Shown here: positions 17,034 to 26,364 of the stretch, one piece after another | How positions within the stretch are numbered: the first letter of the stretch is position 1 | Layout of the letters: each line of letters opens with the position of its first letter | Source: Candidatus Obscuribacterales bacterium | Lineage (GTDB): Bacteria; Cyanobacteriota; Vampirovibrionia; Obscuribacterales; Obscuribacteraceae | Assembly (NCBI GenBank): GCA_019745505.1 | Contig: JAIETE010000299.1 | Location: 1 to 54,999 of the forward strand | Reading direction: 5' to 3' | Length of the DNA: 54,999 nucleotides | Program-made: the position numbers and the translations under genes | Notes under the pieces: model-generated | The model's input: only the letters and a program-made list of their open reading frames with translations | What the model was told of the DNA's origin: nothing | The model's database searches: none

Positions 17034-18539
17034 ATGAGCGACAGTATTGGATCAGTGGGTGATGGTGGTGCATCGTTTGCACCTGCCGCGTCCTTCGCCC
17101 CAGCATCATTCGAACCCTGTTTTACATCGTCTTATTCGAGCGGTGCTTTCACGAGCAGTGACTCGTTCAGCTCCTCTTCGTTCACATCGGATTCGAGCAG
17201 CGTCAGCTTCGGCCCTGTGGCAGGATACGATGCACCATCGACGCCGGCCGCTATCGATGCGACACCAGCAGTAGTGCAACCGGAAGCGGAAGCGAAAGTG
17301 AACACGGCCGATGTACCGACTGCTTTTAAATCGAACGAAGCTGCAAAATATCAAGTCAACGAAGGCATGCAAGCAGTAGATGCGGCACGTCCGAAAATAG
17401 CCGACGGCGAATCTCCTGCCATTAACGTACAACCGAAGAACGATTCACAGCCTGCAGATATTGTCATCAAGAAAGACGGCACAGTAGATATCGCCAAGGG
17501 TCTCAATGACGGCGACAAACCTCTCAGCCAATACAACGTACAAGTCGAAGCCGGCACCGATCCCAAAGTAACCGAAAAGGTTTTGGATGACCTGGGCACA
17601 ATGATTCACGACAAGTGTCCCAATTGCACTCCACGGATCGACAGCGGCAAGGACACCAATGGTGGAGACCTGGTATCAGCTGACTATCGTGACCGATTCC
17701 GTGAACGCTACAAACCTGCCGATCAGAACAATCCTGACGAGCAACTGCCCGATGATCCGGAATTGCCGGATGGCGGCGGAGGCGGTGGTGGCGGCTGCGA
17801 CGGCGGCGGCGGAGGCAACGACCTCAATCCTGACGACGAGATCGGTCCGGAACAAGATGAAAAAGTCGACCCGGGCGCGGACAATTCAGCATATAAAGAA
17901 CGTGGCTTCCAGGCTCTCAAAGAGATGTCCACAGCGATGGGCGACATGCACGCAAATCACTATGCCAATTGGATGATGGCCGCTATGCTTCCTGCCGAAT
18001 TACTGGCAGAGCTCGGTGATCCGCCCTGGTCTCCTGAAAAGTTGAAAAAACTGCAGGAATATATGAAGACTCACGGCAAAGACATCAAGAAAAATATTGC
18101 CGATCGTGCCGCTGCGCTCGAGAAGCAAGGAGACACGGAAGGAGCCAAAGCCCTCAACGACTTCGGCACCAATATGGAAAGCATCTGCAACGATCCGGCA
18201 AAACTGGAGCAATTCTCGGGAGCACTGGCAAACTTCTACGATAAGGCTGCTCACGGCGAAGCAAACACGACAGATGTCCATGCGATGTTCGAAAACAATT
18301 CAGCTCTGGAAGCGGCGATCAGAAATTCGCAATTGGTCGAAACAGCGAAGAAGTATGACAGCAGCCAAGGCGGTTCACCCGATCTGGAAAAGGTGAAGAA
18401 GGACAACGGAGACAAGCTGATTGCAGAACTGCAACGCAATCCGACACCACAGAAAGAGACGGAAATCATTAAATTCGTTGATCTGATCAACAACAACAAT
18501 AACGCCAAAGCGCAAGCCCAGGCAAAACGGAAATCATAA
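17034..18539 (+). CDS. Low-complexity Ser/Ala- and Gly-rich protein of unknown function
   Basis: 501 residues from the ATG at 17034, chosen because AAGGAAGGAG lies about 8 nt upstream; a longer frame to 16986 lacks such a site. N-terminus: about 70 residues of Ser/Ala/Phe-rich sequence (repeated SFAPA). Middle: acidic and Pro-rich. A poly-Gly stretch follows DPELPDGG at about residue 240. C-terminus (about 285-500): a predicted alpha-helical domain rich in Ala, Lys and Glu (LKEMSTAMGDMHANHYANWM, then DIKKNIADRAAALEKQ). There is no signal peptide or membrane helix. The next gene on the same strand, 109 bp away, has a papain-like domain, and the two may work together. Family not recognised. Confidence 0.8.
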   Translation: MSDSIGSVGDGGASFAPAASFAPASFEPCFTSSYSSGAFTSSDSFSSSSFTSDSSSVSFGPVAGYDAPSTPAAIDATPAVVQPEAEAKVNTADVPTAFKSNEAAKYQVNEGMQAVDAARPKIADGESPAINVQPKNDSQPADIVIKKDGTVDIAKGLNDGDKPLSQYNVQVEAGTDPKVTEKVLDDLGTMIHDKCPNCTPRIDSGKDTNGGDLVSADYRDRFRERYKPADQNNPDEQLPDDPELPDGGGGGGGGCDGGGGGNDLNPDDEIGPEQDEKVDPGADNSAYKERGFQALKEMSTAMGDMHANHYANWMMAAMLPAELLAELGDPPWSPEKLKKLQEYMKTHGKDIKKNIADRAAALEKQGDTEGAKALNDFGTNMESICNDPAKLEQFSGALANFYDKAAHGEANTTDVHAMFENNSALEAAIRNSQLVETAKKYDSSQGGSPDLEKVKKDNGDKLIAELQRNPTPQKETEIIKFVDLINNNNNAKAQAQAKRKS

Positions 18540-18648
18540 GTTCGCCAAACCAACCGAATCTGCTCCGAAGTTCTTTCTGGCAAGCACTAGAAAGCCTTCG
18601 GATGCAGAGATCGGAATTCGGCTGAAACACCCCCAAGCCGTAAATATC

Positions 18649-20343
18649 ATGAGCAACAGAACAACTGCCGCGAAGCCCTACGAAGCGGGCGCCGGCGACC
18701 AGCAATTCGAAAAGTACGTTCCACCCGAGAATCAACGGCCGAACTGGAACGTCGATTTGTCCAGCAAAGCGGAAACACCCGTGCTGCAGGACAGAACGGA
18801 AGTGCGCGGTGCCGGAAGCGAAATCACCGAGCCTCCCGTCGAGATGAAGAAGCGCGACGGCTCTTACGTAAAATTAGAGGGCGGCTTCGTCACCGAAGTT
18901 CGCAAAGGTGAGAATTCCCAATCAATCGAATATCAAAGGGACGAAAACAACAAAGTCAAACTAGACTCAAACGGCGCACCGCTTGTTGAAAAAATCACGA
19001 CCCGCATGAATGGTCAAGAATCAGTGATCGACTTGAGCGGCAGCACCAGGGACGATGACCTGAAAGAACTGGCGTCACGCATCCAGATCGTTCAAAAAGG
19101 GGACAACATCGGCAATGTGATGATTGCCTCCGATGATGGAAAACGTGTTTCCACCATGCACTCCGATTTCACCAACACAACTCACGAAATTATCGACGTC
19201 AACGGAAAAGCGACTTCTCGACTGGAAAGCGTTATAAAAGCGGACGGCTCCATCACAGAATATAAATATACCGACGAAAGCAAGCCGACGCGGGCGACTC
19301 AAATCGTCGAACGCTATCAAACCGCAATGGGCGGACAAGTCGTGCAGATATCCGACCGCGTAGGCGACACCGATAAATTCGTCACGCACACGGAGGGCAC
19401 CAACAAGACGACCTGGCGCAAGAACGTCCAAGTTCAAGACGACGGCAATCTGATCTATCAAGAAATAGTCACGAATTTCATGGTCGGTCCCAGCGAATAC
19501 GGCAGCGCCGACCTCGCAACCGCCCGCGAAGACTTCATCAAAATTGCCGGACGACACGGTGTTTTCAAAGGCAATGAGAATACCATCGAATCCTGGATGG
19601 ACAAATTCGAAGCTCGCCAACAGCGCTTCCGAGACAAAGGCTGGAAAGCAGCGTCACCCGACGACGTCGCAGAATGCTACAGAAATCTATGCCGTGTTTT
19701 TACCGACGAACCCAGAGGCAATGCCAAACGTGTCACGCATGGCGAACGCCGCCTGGCGGTAGAAACAGAATTGATGGAATTGGCCAACCCGACCAAATAC
19801 ATCAATCAGGGACCGGTCGGAACCTGCGCGTTGAACTCGGTAGAAGACAGTCTCGCGCAGCGTCGCCCACAGGACTTGACTCGCTGGCTGCGTGAAGCAT
19901 TGACGACCGGATGCGTCACTTCCCGCGGTACCACTAAAAACGGGCAAAAAAGAGTCGTCGAATTGGGCGCCAACCAAATCAAATATCAGCCGACTTATCA
20001 CCGTACATATTCAAACCAACTTTTCCAATTTGCAGCGATGGCAACGCTTGGATACAAGAGCAATGGCGGCAATTATCCCGGCACCACGAACGATCAGATG
20101 GAATATGTTCGCATGATGGCGACCGGACAGAAGATGGCCATTCACGATACCTGGACTGGCGGACGCTACAGAAAAGAGAGCTTGATTCGCCAGCTCAAAA
20201 ATGGCTCGGTAGGATACATCGTCCCCGGTCATGCCATGGCGATCGACGACTACGATCCCAAAACTGACAGATTTCTGGTCAACAATTGGTGGGGCGGCTC
20301 GGGCGACGGCTGGTACAGTGCGCGCAGGCTAATGCTGGGTTAG
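18649..20343 (+). CDS. Large protein with C-terminal papain-like cysteine protease domain
   Basis: 564 residues. The first 370 are polar with short beta-type repeats (DGSYVKLEGGFVTEV, DDGKRVSTMHSDF, KADGSITEYKYTDE), suggesting a repetitive beta structure. The last 180 look like a papain/C39-type fold: INQGPVGTCALNSVEDSLAQ places a candidate nucleophile at Cys393 after a Gln that could form the oxyanion hole; VPGHAMAIDDYD gives His528; FLVNNWWGG gives Asn545/546. The triad order Cys-His-Asn and spacing fit papain-like peptidases or transglutaminase-like enzymes. No signal peptide is seen, so export would need a dedicated route or the protein is cytoplasmic. The start ATG has no clear ribosome-binding site. 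Substrate unknown. Confidence 0.8.
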   Translation: MSNRTTAAKPYEAGAGDQQFEKYVPPENQRPNWNVDLSSKAETPVLQDRTEVRGAGSEITEPPVEMKKRDGSYVKLEGGFVTEVRKGENSQSIEYQRDENNKVKLDSNGAPLVEKITTRMNGQESVIDLSGSTRDDDLKELASRIQIVQKGDNIGNVMIASDDGKRVSTMHSDFTNTTHEIIDVNGKATSRLESVIKADGSITEYKYTDESKPTRATQIVERYQTAMGGQVVQISDRVGDTDKFVTHTEGTNKTTWRKNVQVQDDGNLIYQEIVTNFMVGPSEYGSADLATAREDFIKIAGRHGVFKGNENTIESWMDKFEARQQRFRDKGWKAASPDDVAECYRNLCRVFTDEPRGNAKRVTHGERRLAVETELMELANPTKYINQGPVGTCALNSVEDSLAQRRPQDLTRWLREALTTGCVTSRGTTKNGQKRVVELGANQIKYQPTYHRTYSNQLFQFAAMATLGYKSNGGNYPGTTNDQMEYVRMMATGQKMAIHDTWTGGRYRKESLIRQLKNGSVGYIVPGHAMAIDDYDPKTDRFLVNNWWGGSGDGWYSARRLMLG

Positions 20344-20467
20344 CCTTGCGCCAACGGCTTCGAGCGGGCGACCACTTGTAAACCATCCAGAGATTGAACA
20401 TAACCGCGTAATGGGCTAAATTCATGACAGTCTTTCCCTTAGCCTCGGGTTCGCGTTTACCAGTCAG

Positions 20468-21145
20468 ATGGCAAAAATCCTCGTAGTAGATGACGACAAA
20501 TTACTTGCCGACCTGGTTTCGGACAGCTTGTCAGGTGAATATCACACCCTGGAATGCGCCTACAACGGCGAAGACGCCAGGGAATTGTTGAATAACTATC
20601 ACTACGATGTGATTGTGCTGGACTGGGGTCTGCCCGGGGTCACCGGCGTGGAACTCTGCAAGGAGTTTCGTTTCAAGGGTGGCACGACCCCGATACTGAT
20701 GCTTACCGGCAAAGATACTATCGACGAGAAAGAAAAGGGACTGGACAGCGGCGCCGATGACTATCTGACCAAGCCTTTCCATCTAAAAGAGCTTTCAGCC
20801 AGAGTGCGTGCGCTCTTGCGACGCTCCGGCTCGACTGCGCCCAGCAACATTTTGGAAATGGGCGGACTGGTGCTCGACCCTTCTGCGCACAAATTGAGCC
20901 GTGACGGAAAAGAGATTACCCTGCACCCGAAAGAGTTCGCGCTGCTGGAACACCTCATGCGCCACCCCAATCAAGTTTTTAGTGCTCAGAGTCTTTTGGA
21001 CCGCGTATGGAAATCCGAATCGAATGTAGGACCTGAAACAGTCCGCACTTGCGTTAAGCGTTTGCGCCAGAAGATCGACATCGATGGTCAGCCTTCTATG
21101 CTCGAGAATATCTACGGCGTCGGCTATAAGCTAGTGGTCGACTGA
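20468..21145 (+). CDS. OmpR/PhoB-family response regulator
   Basis: 225 residues: an N-terminal receiver with acidic pocket Asp8-Asp10, phospho-acceptor Asp52 in VIVLDWGLPG, TGKD as the Thr switch and Lys in YLTKPF; then a winged-helix DNA-binding domain (LHPKEFALLEHLMRHPNQVF, ETVRTCVKRLRQKI, GVGYKLVVD). All conserved residues are present. It is not adjacent to a histidine kinase; the nearest, at 23089, is separated by a convergent gene, so pairing with it is only a guess. It converges on the repeat-protein gene. Confidence 0.95.
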   Translation: MAKILVVDDDKLLADLVSDSLSGEYHTLECAYNGEDARELLNNYHYDVIVLDWGLPGVTGVELCKEFRFKGGTTPILMLTGKDTIDEKEKGLDSGADDYLTKPFHLKELSARVRALLRRSGSTAPSNILEMGGLVLDPSAHKLSRDGKEITLHPKEFALLEHLMRHPNQVFSAQSLLDRVWKSESNVGPETVRTCVKRLRQKIDIDGQPSMLENIYGVGYKLVVD

Positions 21146-21184
21146 CTGTTTTCATTGCGCGGACAAAATCATTTGCTCAAAACA

Positions 21185-21206
21185 AGAGGGTGCCGGAGCA
21201 CCCTCT
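21185..21206 (-). terminator. Hairpin terminator of the repeat-protein gene
   Basis: AGAGGGTGC, CGGA loop, GCACCCTCT: a perfect 9-bp stem. Read leftward it is followed by TGTTTTG, giving a modest U-tract about 45 bp past the stop at 21249. It lies between convergent genes and may also slow rightward transcription from the response regulator gene. Confidence 0.65.
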
Positions 21207-21248
21207 ACGTCTCGCATTTAACTCGTGAGCGGGGATGAAACCCGCAGT

Positions 21249-22814
21249 TTAGAACAATCCTCCGAAGATTTTCTTGATTACTTTGTCTGGTCTGGTAAGG
21301 TTTTCGATCACATTTTTCGGCTGCAGTTCTTCGAGCGGGTTAGGCAATCTGCCGGCCAGTTCGAGCGGGTTTGGCGGCTTGGGCAAAAAGCTAAGAGGAC
21401 CGTCACCGTTGCCGCCTTGATCGAACAAACCGATTGGATCAAGTGGATTGAAACCCTTTCCGCCGCCAGTCTTGTCGAATAGACCGATCGGATCGAGCGG
21501 ATTGAAATTACTTCCACCACCCTTTCTGTCGAACAAACCTATCGGATCCAACGGATTGAAATCGCGACCAGGCAAAGGCGGTGTCGGCAGCCTGAAGCCG
21601 AATTCACCGGGGAACAAACCGATTCTGTCATTGTCTCCGTTGCCCGGATTCAATCTGTCGCGCCAATTAGGATTGGACGGACGATAGTCGCGTGGAAAGT
21701 CGATGTCGCGTCCATTCTCGCAACGGCGGTCATCGTCGCGGTCGCCCGGGCGGAAGTCACGGTCGTTGCCGTTGCCGCAGTTTCGATCGCCCTCGTCGTC
21801 TTGCTTCTCGACACCCCTGGCCAGCTGATCGGAACTCTTTTCGAGACGTTTCATCGCTTCTTCGATCATCTGTTTGGCTTCTCTGGTGCATCCGCACTTG
21901 ACCAGTTCCATGGCGGCGTCTATTGATTGCGATACGGTCTTGGAGGTTTCCAGACCTTTCTTGATACCGGACTCGTCGCCGGTCTGGTTCAGTCTCAGAC
22001 CATCTTTGTAATTGTTTTGACCTTCACCGAGATTGCGTTGGCTGCGTTCGAGATCGCGCAAGGCGCTGGCTTTGTCACCATTGTCCAGCGAGGCGAGCGC
22101 ATCTTCAAGATCGTCTCCGGCTCGATCGAATTCTTTGGCTCCTTCCTTAAACTCTTTGTCGGAAGCAGCTTCACGTCCACGGGCAGTATTGACCGGCGTC
22201 CGGCCTTTGAGGGTGTCTTCGCCGACTTGCACTTCCTGACCGCCGGATTTCAGTCCATCCTTGGCTGCGCGGATTGCTTCATAAGCTTCACCGACCTTGC
22301 CGCACTTAAGCAATTCCAGGGCATCCTTCATTTCCTCGCGGGAGCCTTTGATCTCCTTTGCTCCGTCTTTGATCGAGTCTTCACCGTAGCCACCATTGGC
22401 GCCACCGCCTCTGTGTTTCTCGACTGCCGCTCCGAATTGGTCGACGGACTTGCCGCTGCGCTTGAGCGCCTCTTCGACTTGCTTGATGGCGCCGCGGGTG
22501 TTTCCATTGTCCAGTGCAGATAGAGCTTGATCCAGATCAGTGGTCGCTTTGTCGAGGTACTTTTGACCCTTGTCGATGTTCTTCTGATACTTGTTGTCGC
22601 CTGGTCTGACGCAGCCGCCTTCATAGATGTTCTGACTGAGATTGTCCGAAAGAAAGCTGTTGAAGTCATCGTCGGAATTGCAGTTGACTTCGGGCTTTTT
22701 GGTTCCGCAAAATTGATTTCTGTTTTCCGGCGTATAAACGTCCTTGCACAAGTTATCTACTGTTTGCGGCTGACGCTCGGGGCACGCGTTAAAATTTTCC
22801 ACCTGACGTGTCAT
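21249..22814 (-). CDS. Helical-repeat protein with alternating LDNG/LKCG units and glycine-rich tail
   Basis: 521 residues from the ATG at 22814, which has AGGAGG 6 nt upstream; a longer frame to 22841 would overlap that site. Residues about 75-345 hold four repeats of a helical unit in alternating types: DLDQALSALDNG, EMKDALELLKCG, DLEDALASLDNG and SIDAAMELVKCG, each followed by a charged helix. Then comes an Asp/Arg/Asn/Gly-rich stretch (about 365-420) and three exact copies of FNPLDPIGLFD spaced 18 residues apart. There is no signal peptide or membrane span. It looks like a structural or scaffold protein. Family not recognised. Confidence 0.8.
   Translation of the reverse strand: MTRQVENFNACPERQPQTVDNLCKDVYTPENRNQFCGTKKPEVNCNSDDDFNSFLSDNLSQNIYEGGCVRPGDNKYQKNIDKGQKYLDKATTDLDQALSALDNGNTRGAIKQVEEALKRSGKSVDQFGAAVEKHRGGGANGGYGEDSIKDGAKEIKGSREEMKDALELLKCGKVGEAYEAIRAAKDGLKSGGQEVQVGEDTLKGRTPVNTARGREAASDKEFKEGAKEFDRAGDDLEDALASLDNGDKASALRDLERSQRNLGEGQNNYKDGLRLNQTGDESGIKKGLETSKTVSQSIDAAMELVKCGCTREAKQMIEEAMKRLEKSSDQLARGVEKQDDEGDRNCGNGNDRDFRPGDRDDDRRCENGRDIDFPRDYRPSNPNWRDRLNPGNGDNDRIGLFPGEFGFRLPTPPLPGRDFNPLDPIGLFDRKGGGSNFNPLDPIGLFDKTGGGKGFNPLDPIGLFDQGGNGDGPLSFLPKPPNPLELAGRLPNPLEELQPKNVIENLTRPDKVIKKIFGGLF
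21420..21560. repeat. Three 54-bp-spaced coding repeats
   Basis: Three 33-bp blocks at 21420-21452, 21474-21506 and 21528-21560, each encoding FNPLDPIGLFD on the minus strand with exactly 54-bp periodicity. The DNA differs at several third positions while the peptide is identical, so the peptide is under selection or the duplication is not recent. The 7-residue spacers are Gly-rich. Confidence 0.9.
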
Positions 22815-23088
22815 GGTGTTCCTCCTGAGGGTGAAACGCACTCAGCTGATGCGCGGTTAGTGCATCGGGCTAAGGGCTATGGAGATCGGTAGTAAGTGTT
22901 GAAGTGGGAATGCTGGGAGCCGAAAGTGGTCCAGCGGCTTATCTGAGGGTTGGCTGGAAGATTAATGACCAAAAATGACACTCACGTGACAATCCCGAAA
23001 ACCCACCTGGCAACCTCCCCGAGCCGGGACAGGGGGGCAAATTGGGTAAGCTATATATAGTGAGGAGGCGTAGCTGGGCGGACCGACC

Positions 23089-25248
23089 ATGCAGCCGGGT
23101 CTAAAACTTTCCCAAAAGGTGTTCTTTCTTGTGGCAGTGCCGCTTTGCGTGCAGCTCACATTCGTCTCAATGCTGGGCAGACTTCTGGATGAGACAGAGG
23201 TAGAGCGCGAAAAGGAAGTCCGCGCACGCGAGATCATTCACCATGTGAATCAAATACATAGATTGATCATCGGATACATAGCCGGTGTGACCGCCGAGGG
23301 CTTACTGGGCAGCGGACGCAAGATGGAAGCGACCTACTCGCTGCGCGAAGGCTTCGAGCGGGAAGTTCCGCCTTTGGAAAGGCTGCTTAAAGACAATCCT
23401 CAAGAAATGAATCACCTGAGGGAATTGCAGCGCAAGGCAGGTTGCAGCGCCGAGAAACTGAAACAGGTCAAGCGCATGTTCAGACAGGGCGGTGATCTGG
23501 CTCTGGCTTCGGAACTCCCGGCACTGAAATTGATATTGCGTGATTTGATAACCGAACTCGAGGCCATCTTATCCGTCGAGCGCGAAATCGAGAAAACAAG
23601 CCCCCAGACGCAATCAGAATTGCGCGAGAAGACAAAGATGCTTCTCTATTCGTTGGTCGGAGTGACAATTGTCGTCTCCTTTCTTCTTGTAGTTAACTTT
23701 AACAAGGAAGTTACGAGCCGTCTTGCGATTTTGATGGACAACTCAGTGCGACTGGGGCGCGGGCAACCGCTTAATCCGCCACTTTCAGGCAATGATGAAT
23801 TGTCGCACCTGGATAGAGTATTCAAAGAAATGGCGAATGCGCTCAACGCGGCGGCAAGAAAAGAGCGTGCATTCGTGGAGAACGCAGCGGACGTGATTTT
23901 CTCTTTGGACAGAGACGGAAATTTCACAAAGCTCAGCCCTGCGGCAAAACCGATGTTCGGATTCGAGCCTGCAGAGCTGGTTGGAAAAAATTGCCTGGAA
24001 ATCGTTTTGAAATCCGACGCAGAAGCGACGGTCAACGCACTGAAAGAAATACGAGAAGGAAACAAGTCCAGCGAATTCGAAAGCCGCATTACGCGCGCGG
24101 ACGGATCAGACATCAACATCCTCTGGTCAGTTCAATGGTCCGATCCTGACGATTCCTTCTTCTGCGTGGCTCACGACATCACGGAGAGAAAAGCCGCAGA
24201 GCAGGTAATCAAAGAAGCGGAAGCGCGGCTCAGTCAAATTCTCGAAAGCTTGCCCGTAGGATTGATGATGATCGACCTCGACGGAAAGGTAGTGCTGTCC
24301 AATCGCACATTCGAAGAAGTCTTCGGCTACAAGATGACGGATATCGAAGGCAAAAACATCGACACTATCCTTACCGACTCGCGTGCCCGCAAAGTGAATC
24401 TTGCCTACATAACGGAAAACGCGCTGGGAAGGGCTCATGAGTGTCTAGCCGAGAGACCCGATGGAGGCGAGGTTCCTGTCGAGATCTCTTTTAGAGAGAT
24501 TGAAACGATGGATGGAAAACGCTTGATCGGTCTAATTCTCGATATCACTGATAGACACGAAGTAGAACTGATGAAAGCTCAATTCGTACAGATGGTCAGC
24601 CATGATTTGCGCACTCCTCTGACATCGGTACAGAGTTATCTCGATTTGCTTGGACGCGGTGTTTACGGCAAGCTCAGCGATGCAGGAGAGCAAAAGCTAG
24701 GATTGCTCAACAAGAGCGTGGACAGACTCGTAAATATGATCAGAGATCTGCTGGACATCGAACGATGGGAAGCCGGCCATCTCAAGATCTCAATCGGGCA
24801 GACCAATTTGAGCTCACTGTTGGAACCTTCGCTTGAAGCCGTCAATTCACACAGAGAAGTAAAAAAAGTCACCATCAATTCTCCGAAGGAAGACATGGAG
24901 ATACGAGGTGATGCAGAACGCCTGGTACAGGTGGTGATCAACCTCCTGCACAATGCAATCAAATTCTCGCCGGAAAAAGGCACCATCGATCTGACCGCTA
25001 AAAGAGAAAATGGTTTTGTCGAAATAAATATCAAAGACGAAGGTCCCGGAATTCCGCCGAACCTTCAAAAGACAATTTTCGAGAGATTCAAGCAAGTTTC
25101 CGAGACTGATGCGACAGTCAAAAAGGGCACCGGGCTGGGACTTGCGATCAGCAAAGCCATAGTTGAAGCCCATGGTGGCACAATCGGCGTTACATCAGAA
25201 GAAGGCAAAGGCAGCACATTCTGGTTCAAGCTGCCTGCCGACACATAG
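23089..25248 (+). CDS. Membrane sensor histidine kinase with HAMP and two PAS domains
   Basis: 719 residues. First helix at about 7-25 (VFFLVAVPLCVQLTFVSML), a mostly helical extracytoplasmic domain of about 155 residues resembling four-helix CHASE3-type sensors, second helix at about 184-204 (LLYSLVGVTIVVSFLLVV), HAMP about 205-255, PAS about 265-370, PAS about 380-490, HisKA with phospho-acceptor His505 (QMVSHDLRTPLTSVQS), HATPase with LLHNAIKFSPEKG, DEGPGIPP and GTGLGLAIS. All catalytic motifs are intact. A GAGGAGG lies about 20 bp upstream, too far to be ideal. The convergent downstream gene encodes a receiver-like protein that lacks the phospho-Asp. Confidence 0.95.
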   Translation: MQPGLKLSQKVFFLVAVPLCVQLTFVSMLGRLLDETEVEREKEVRAREIIHHVNQIHRLIIGYIAGVTAEGLLGSGRKMEATYSLREGFEREVPPLERLLKDNPQEMNHLRELQRKAGCSAEKLKQVKRMFRQGGDLALASELPALKLILRDLITELEAILSVEREIEKTSPQTQSELREKTKMLLYSLVGVTIVVSFLLVVNFNKEVTSRLAILMDNSVRLGRGQPLNPPLSGNDELSHLDRVFKEMANALNAAARKERAFVENAADVIFSLDRDGNFTKLSPAAKPMFGFEPAELVGKNCLEIVLKSDAEATVNALKEIREGNKSSEFESRITRADGSDINILWSVQWSDPDDSFFCVAHDITERKAAEQVIKEAEARLSQILESLPVGLMMIDLDGKVVLSNRTFEEVFGYKMTDIEGKNIDTILTDSRARKVNLAYITENALGRAHECLAERPDGGEVPVEISFREIETMDGKRLIGLILDITDRHEVELMKAQFVQMVSHDLRTPLTSVQSYLDLLGRGVYGKLSDAGEQKLGLLNKSVDRLVNMIRDLLDIERWEAGHLKISIGQTNLSSLLEPSLEAVNSHREVKKVTINSPKEDMEIRGDAERLVQVVINLLHNAIKFSPEKGTIDLTAKRENGFVEINIKDEGPGIPPNLQKTIFERFKQVSETDATVKKGTGLGLAISKAIVEAHGGTIGVTSEEGKGSTFWFKLPADT

Positions 25249-25283
25249 AGATGATGGTGCGCAAGCCTCCATGCACGCCGCTG

Positions 25284-25745
25284 CTATCGACTTCTTTCCT
25301 GATGTTCACGCTTTTGAGTCGGTGTTGCCTCCAGTCGAGTAATCTTACGGCCGACTCCGAGTTTGCCACTGAGGCATGAATTGATCCGGTCTAAAATCTC
25401 AGGGTCAGACAATCGCCAGGTATCGACGTAATCACAAACACCCAAGGCATGAGCACTACCTTCGATCGAATTTCGACAGGTGATGGAACTTTCGGTCGTC
25501 TGATCTGAAAATCCCATGACGGGTGTATCGCTAAGTGAAGGAATCAACTTAAATTCATTGATAAGCTCGTACATTCTGGATTCATCGAAAAGAAGCCCGA
25601 TGATTACCAGATCAAACTTCACTTGCTTAGCAAAGTTCTTTGCCTCGCTTACAGTGTGCACATATGCCAAAGTATGATCAGGTTCCAAAATTTTCGTTAA
25701 CCGAGTTGCGCCCTTGTTCAAATCAGCAATCAAAATGTGGCTCAT
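25284..25745 (-). CDS. Receiver-like protein lacking the phospho-acceptor Asp
   Basis: 153 residues with the beta-alpha pattern of a response-regulator receiver: MSHILIADLNKGATRL, then FDLVIIGLLFDE, TPVMGFSDQT, GVCDYVDTW. At the site of the usual phospho-Asp (VIIxL) there is Gly, and the N-terminal acidic pair is reduced to one Asp. It should therefore be a pseudo-receiver that signals without phosphorylation, or bind another ligand. A polar Arg-rich tail follows. ATG at 25745 with AGGA 8 nt upstream. It converges on the PAS histidine kinase gene. Confidence 0.7.
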   Translation of the reverse strand: MSHILIADLNKGATRLTKILEPDHTLAYVHTVSEAKNFAKQVKFDLVIIGLLFDESRMYELINEFKLIPSLSDTPVMGFSDQTTESSITCRNSIEGSAHALGVCDYVDTWRLSDPEILDRINSCLSGKLGVGRKITRLEATPTQKREHQERSR

Positions 25746-25899
25746 AGAAAATTCCTGATAGTCTCTCTAACCTTTCTTAGAGGCTCCGGTAACAATCTGT
25801 ACAACGTCCTCCAAGACCGGGGCGTCTCAAAAAAGTTCCACAAATTTGGTTATAGAGATTACAGATTAAATGCCAAAGCTGTATTTCATTCTGAACAAA

Positions 25900-26352
25900 T
25901 TACTTTTCAGCAACTACCACAGCAACCTCAGGAAGGGGCTGCCTATCAGGCTCCACGAAAGAAGCGCGCGCTTCCGCTGTCGCCAGGAGTTCCGGACTGT
26001 AGTAAACGTTAAGAATTGGCGTTTCCTTGGAAACTAAATCTTCATGCAATTCAAGAAACTTTTGCCAGCATTCCGCAGGTTGGGTTTCCCGCCTGTGAAA
26101 AATCAGGCGAGCAAAAGCGACGGTAATTGTTTCGTGATATCCAACACTCTGCACGGACGCATTGAACGCCATAATTCCGTTTCTTATCCGCTCGAGAGCC
26201 TCTTCATACGACGCGCTGCGCTGCATCTGCAACCATGCCATACGCACATGCGCCACGTGAGTCCAGCACTTACCGCTGAGCGAACATTGCTCAAACATTT
26301 GCAAAAATTCTTCGTCTTCCTGCGGAAGCGGGGCGCGAAAAGAATTGCACAT
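25900..26352 (-). CDS. Conserved His-rich protein of unknown function at the end of the ars operon
   Basis: 150 residues. Motifs GKCWTHVAHVRMAWLQM, YEEALERIRNGIMAFN and VGYHETITVAFARL match a widespread small family I know only as hypothetical; two His in the first motif and one in the third could bind a metal. It lies 12 bp after the arsC stop with AGAGGA before its ATG, so it is the fourth gene of the operon. Whether it acts on arsenic is inferred only from position. Confidence 0.8.
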   Translation of the reverse strand: MCNSFRAPLPQEDEEFLQMFEQCSLSGKCWTHVAHVRMAWLQMQRSASYEEALERIRNGIMAFNASVQSVGYHETITVAFARLIFHRRETQPAECWQKFLELHEDLVSKETPILNVYYSPELLATAEARASFVEPDRQPLPEVAVVVAEK

Positions 26353-26364
26353 TTTCTCAGTCCT

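Noticed and set aside
20344-20467. Searched for a promoter or riboswitch before the response regulator gene
   Set aside because: No paired -35/-10 or conserved RNA structure seen.
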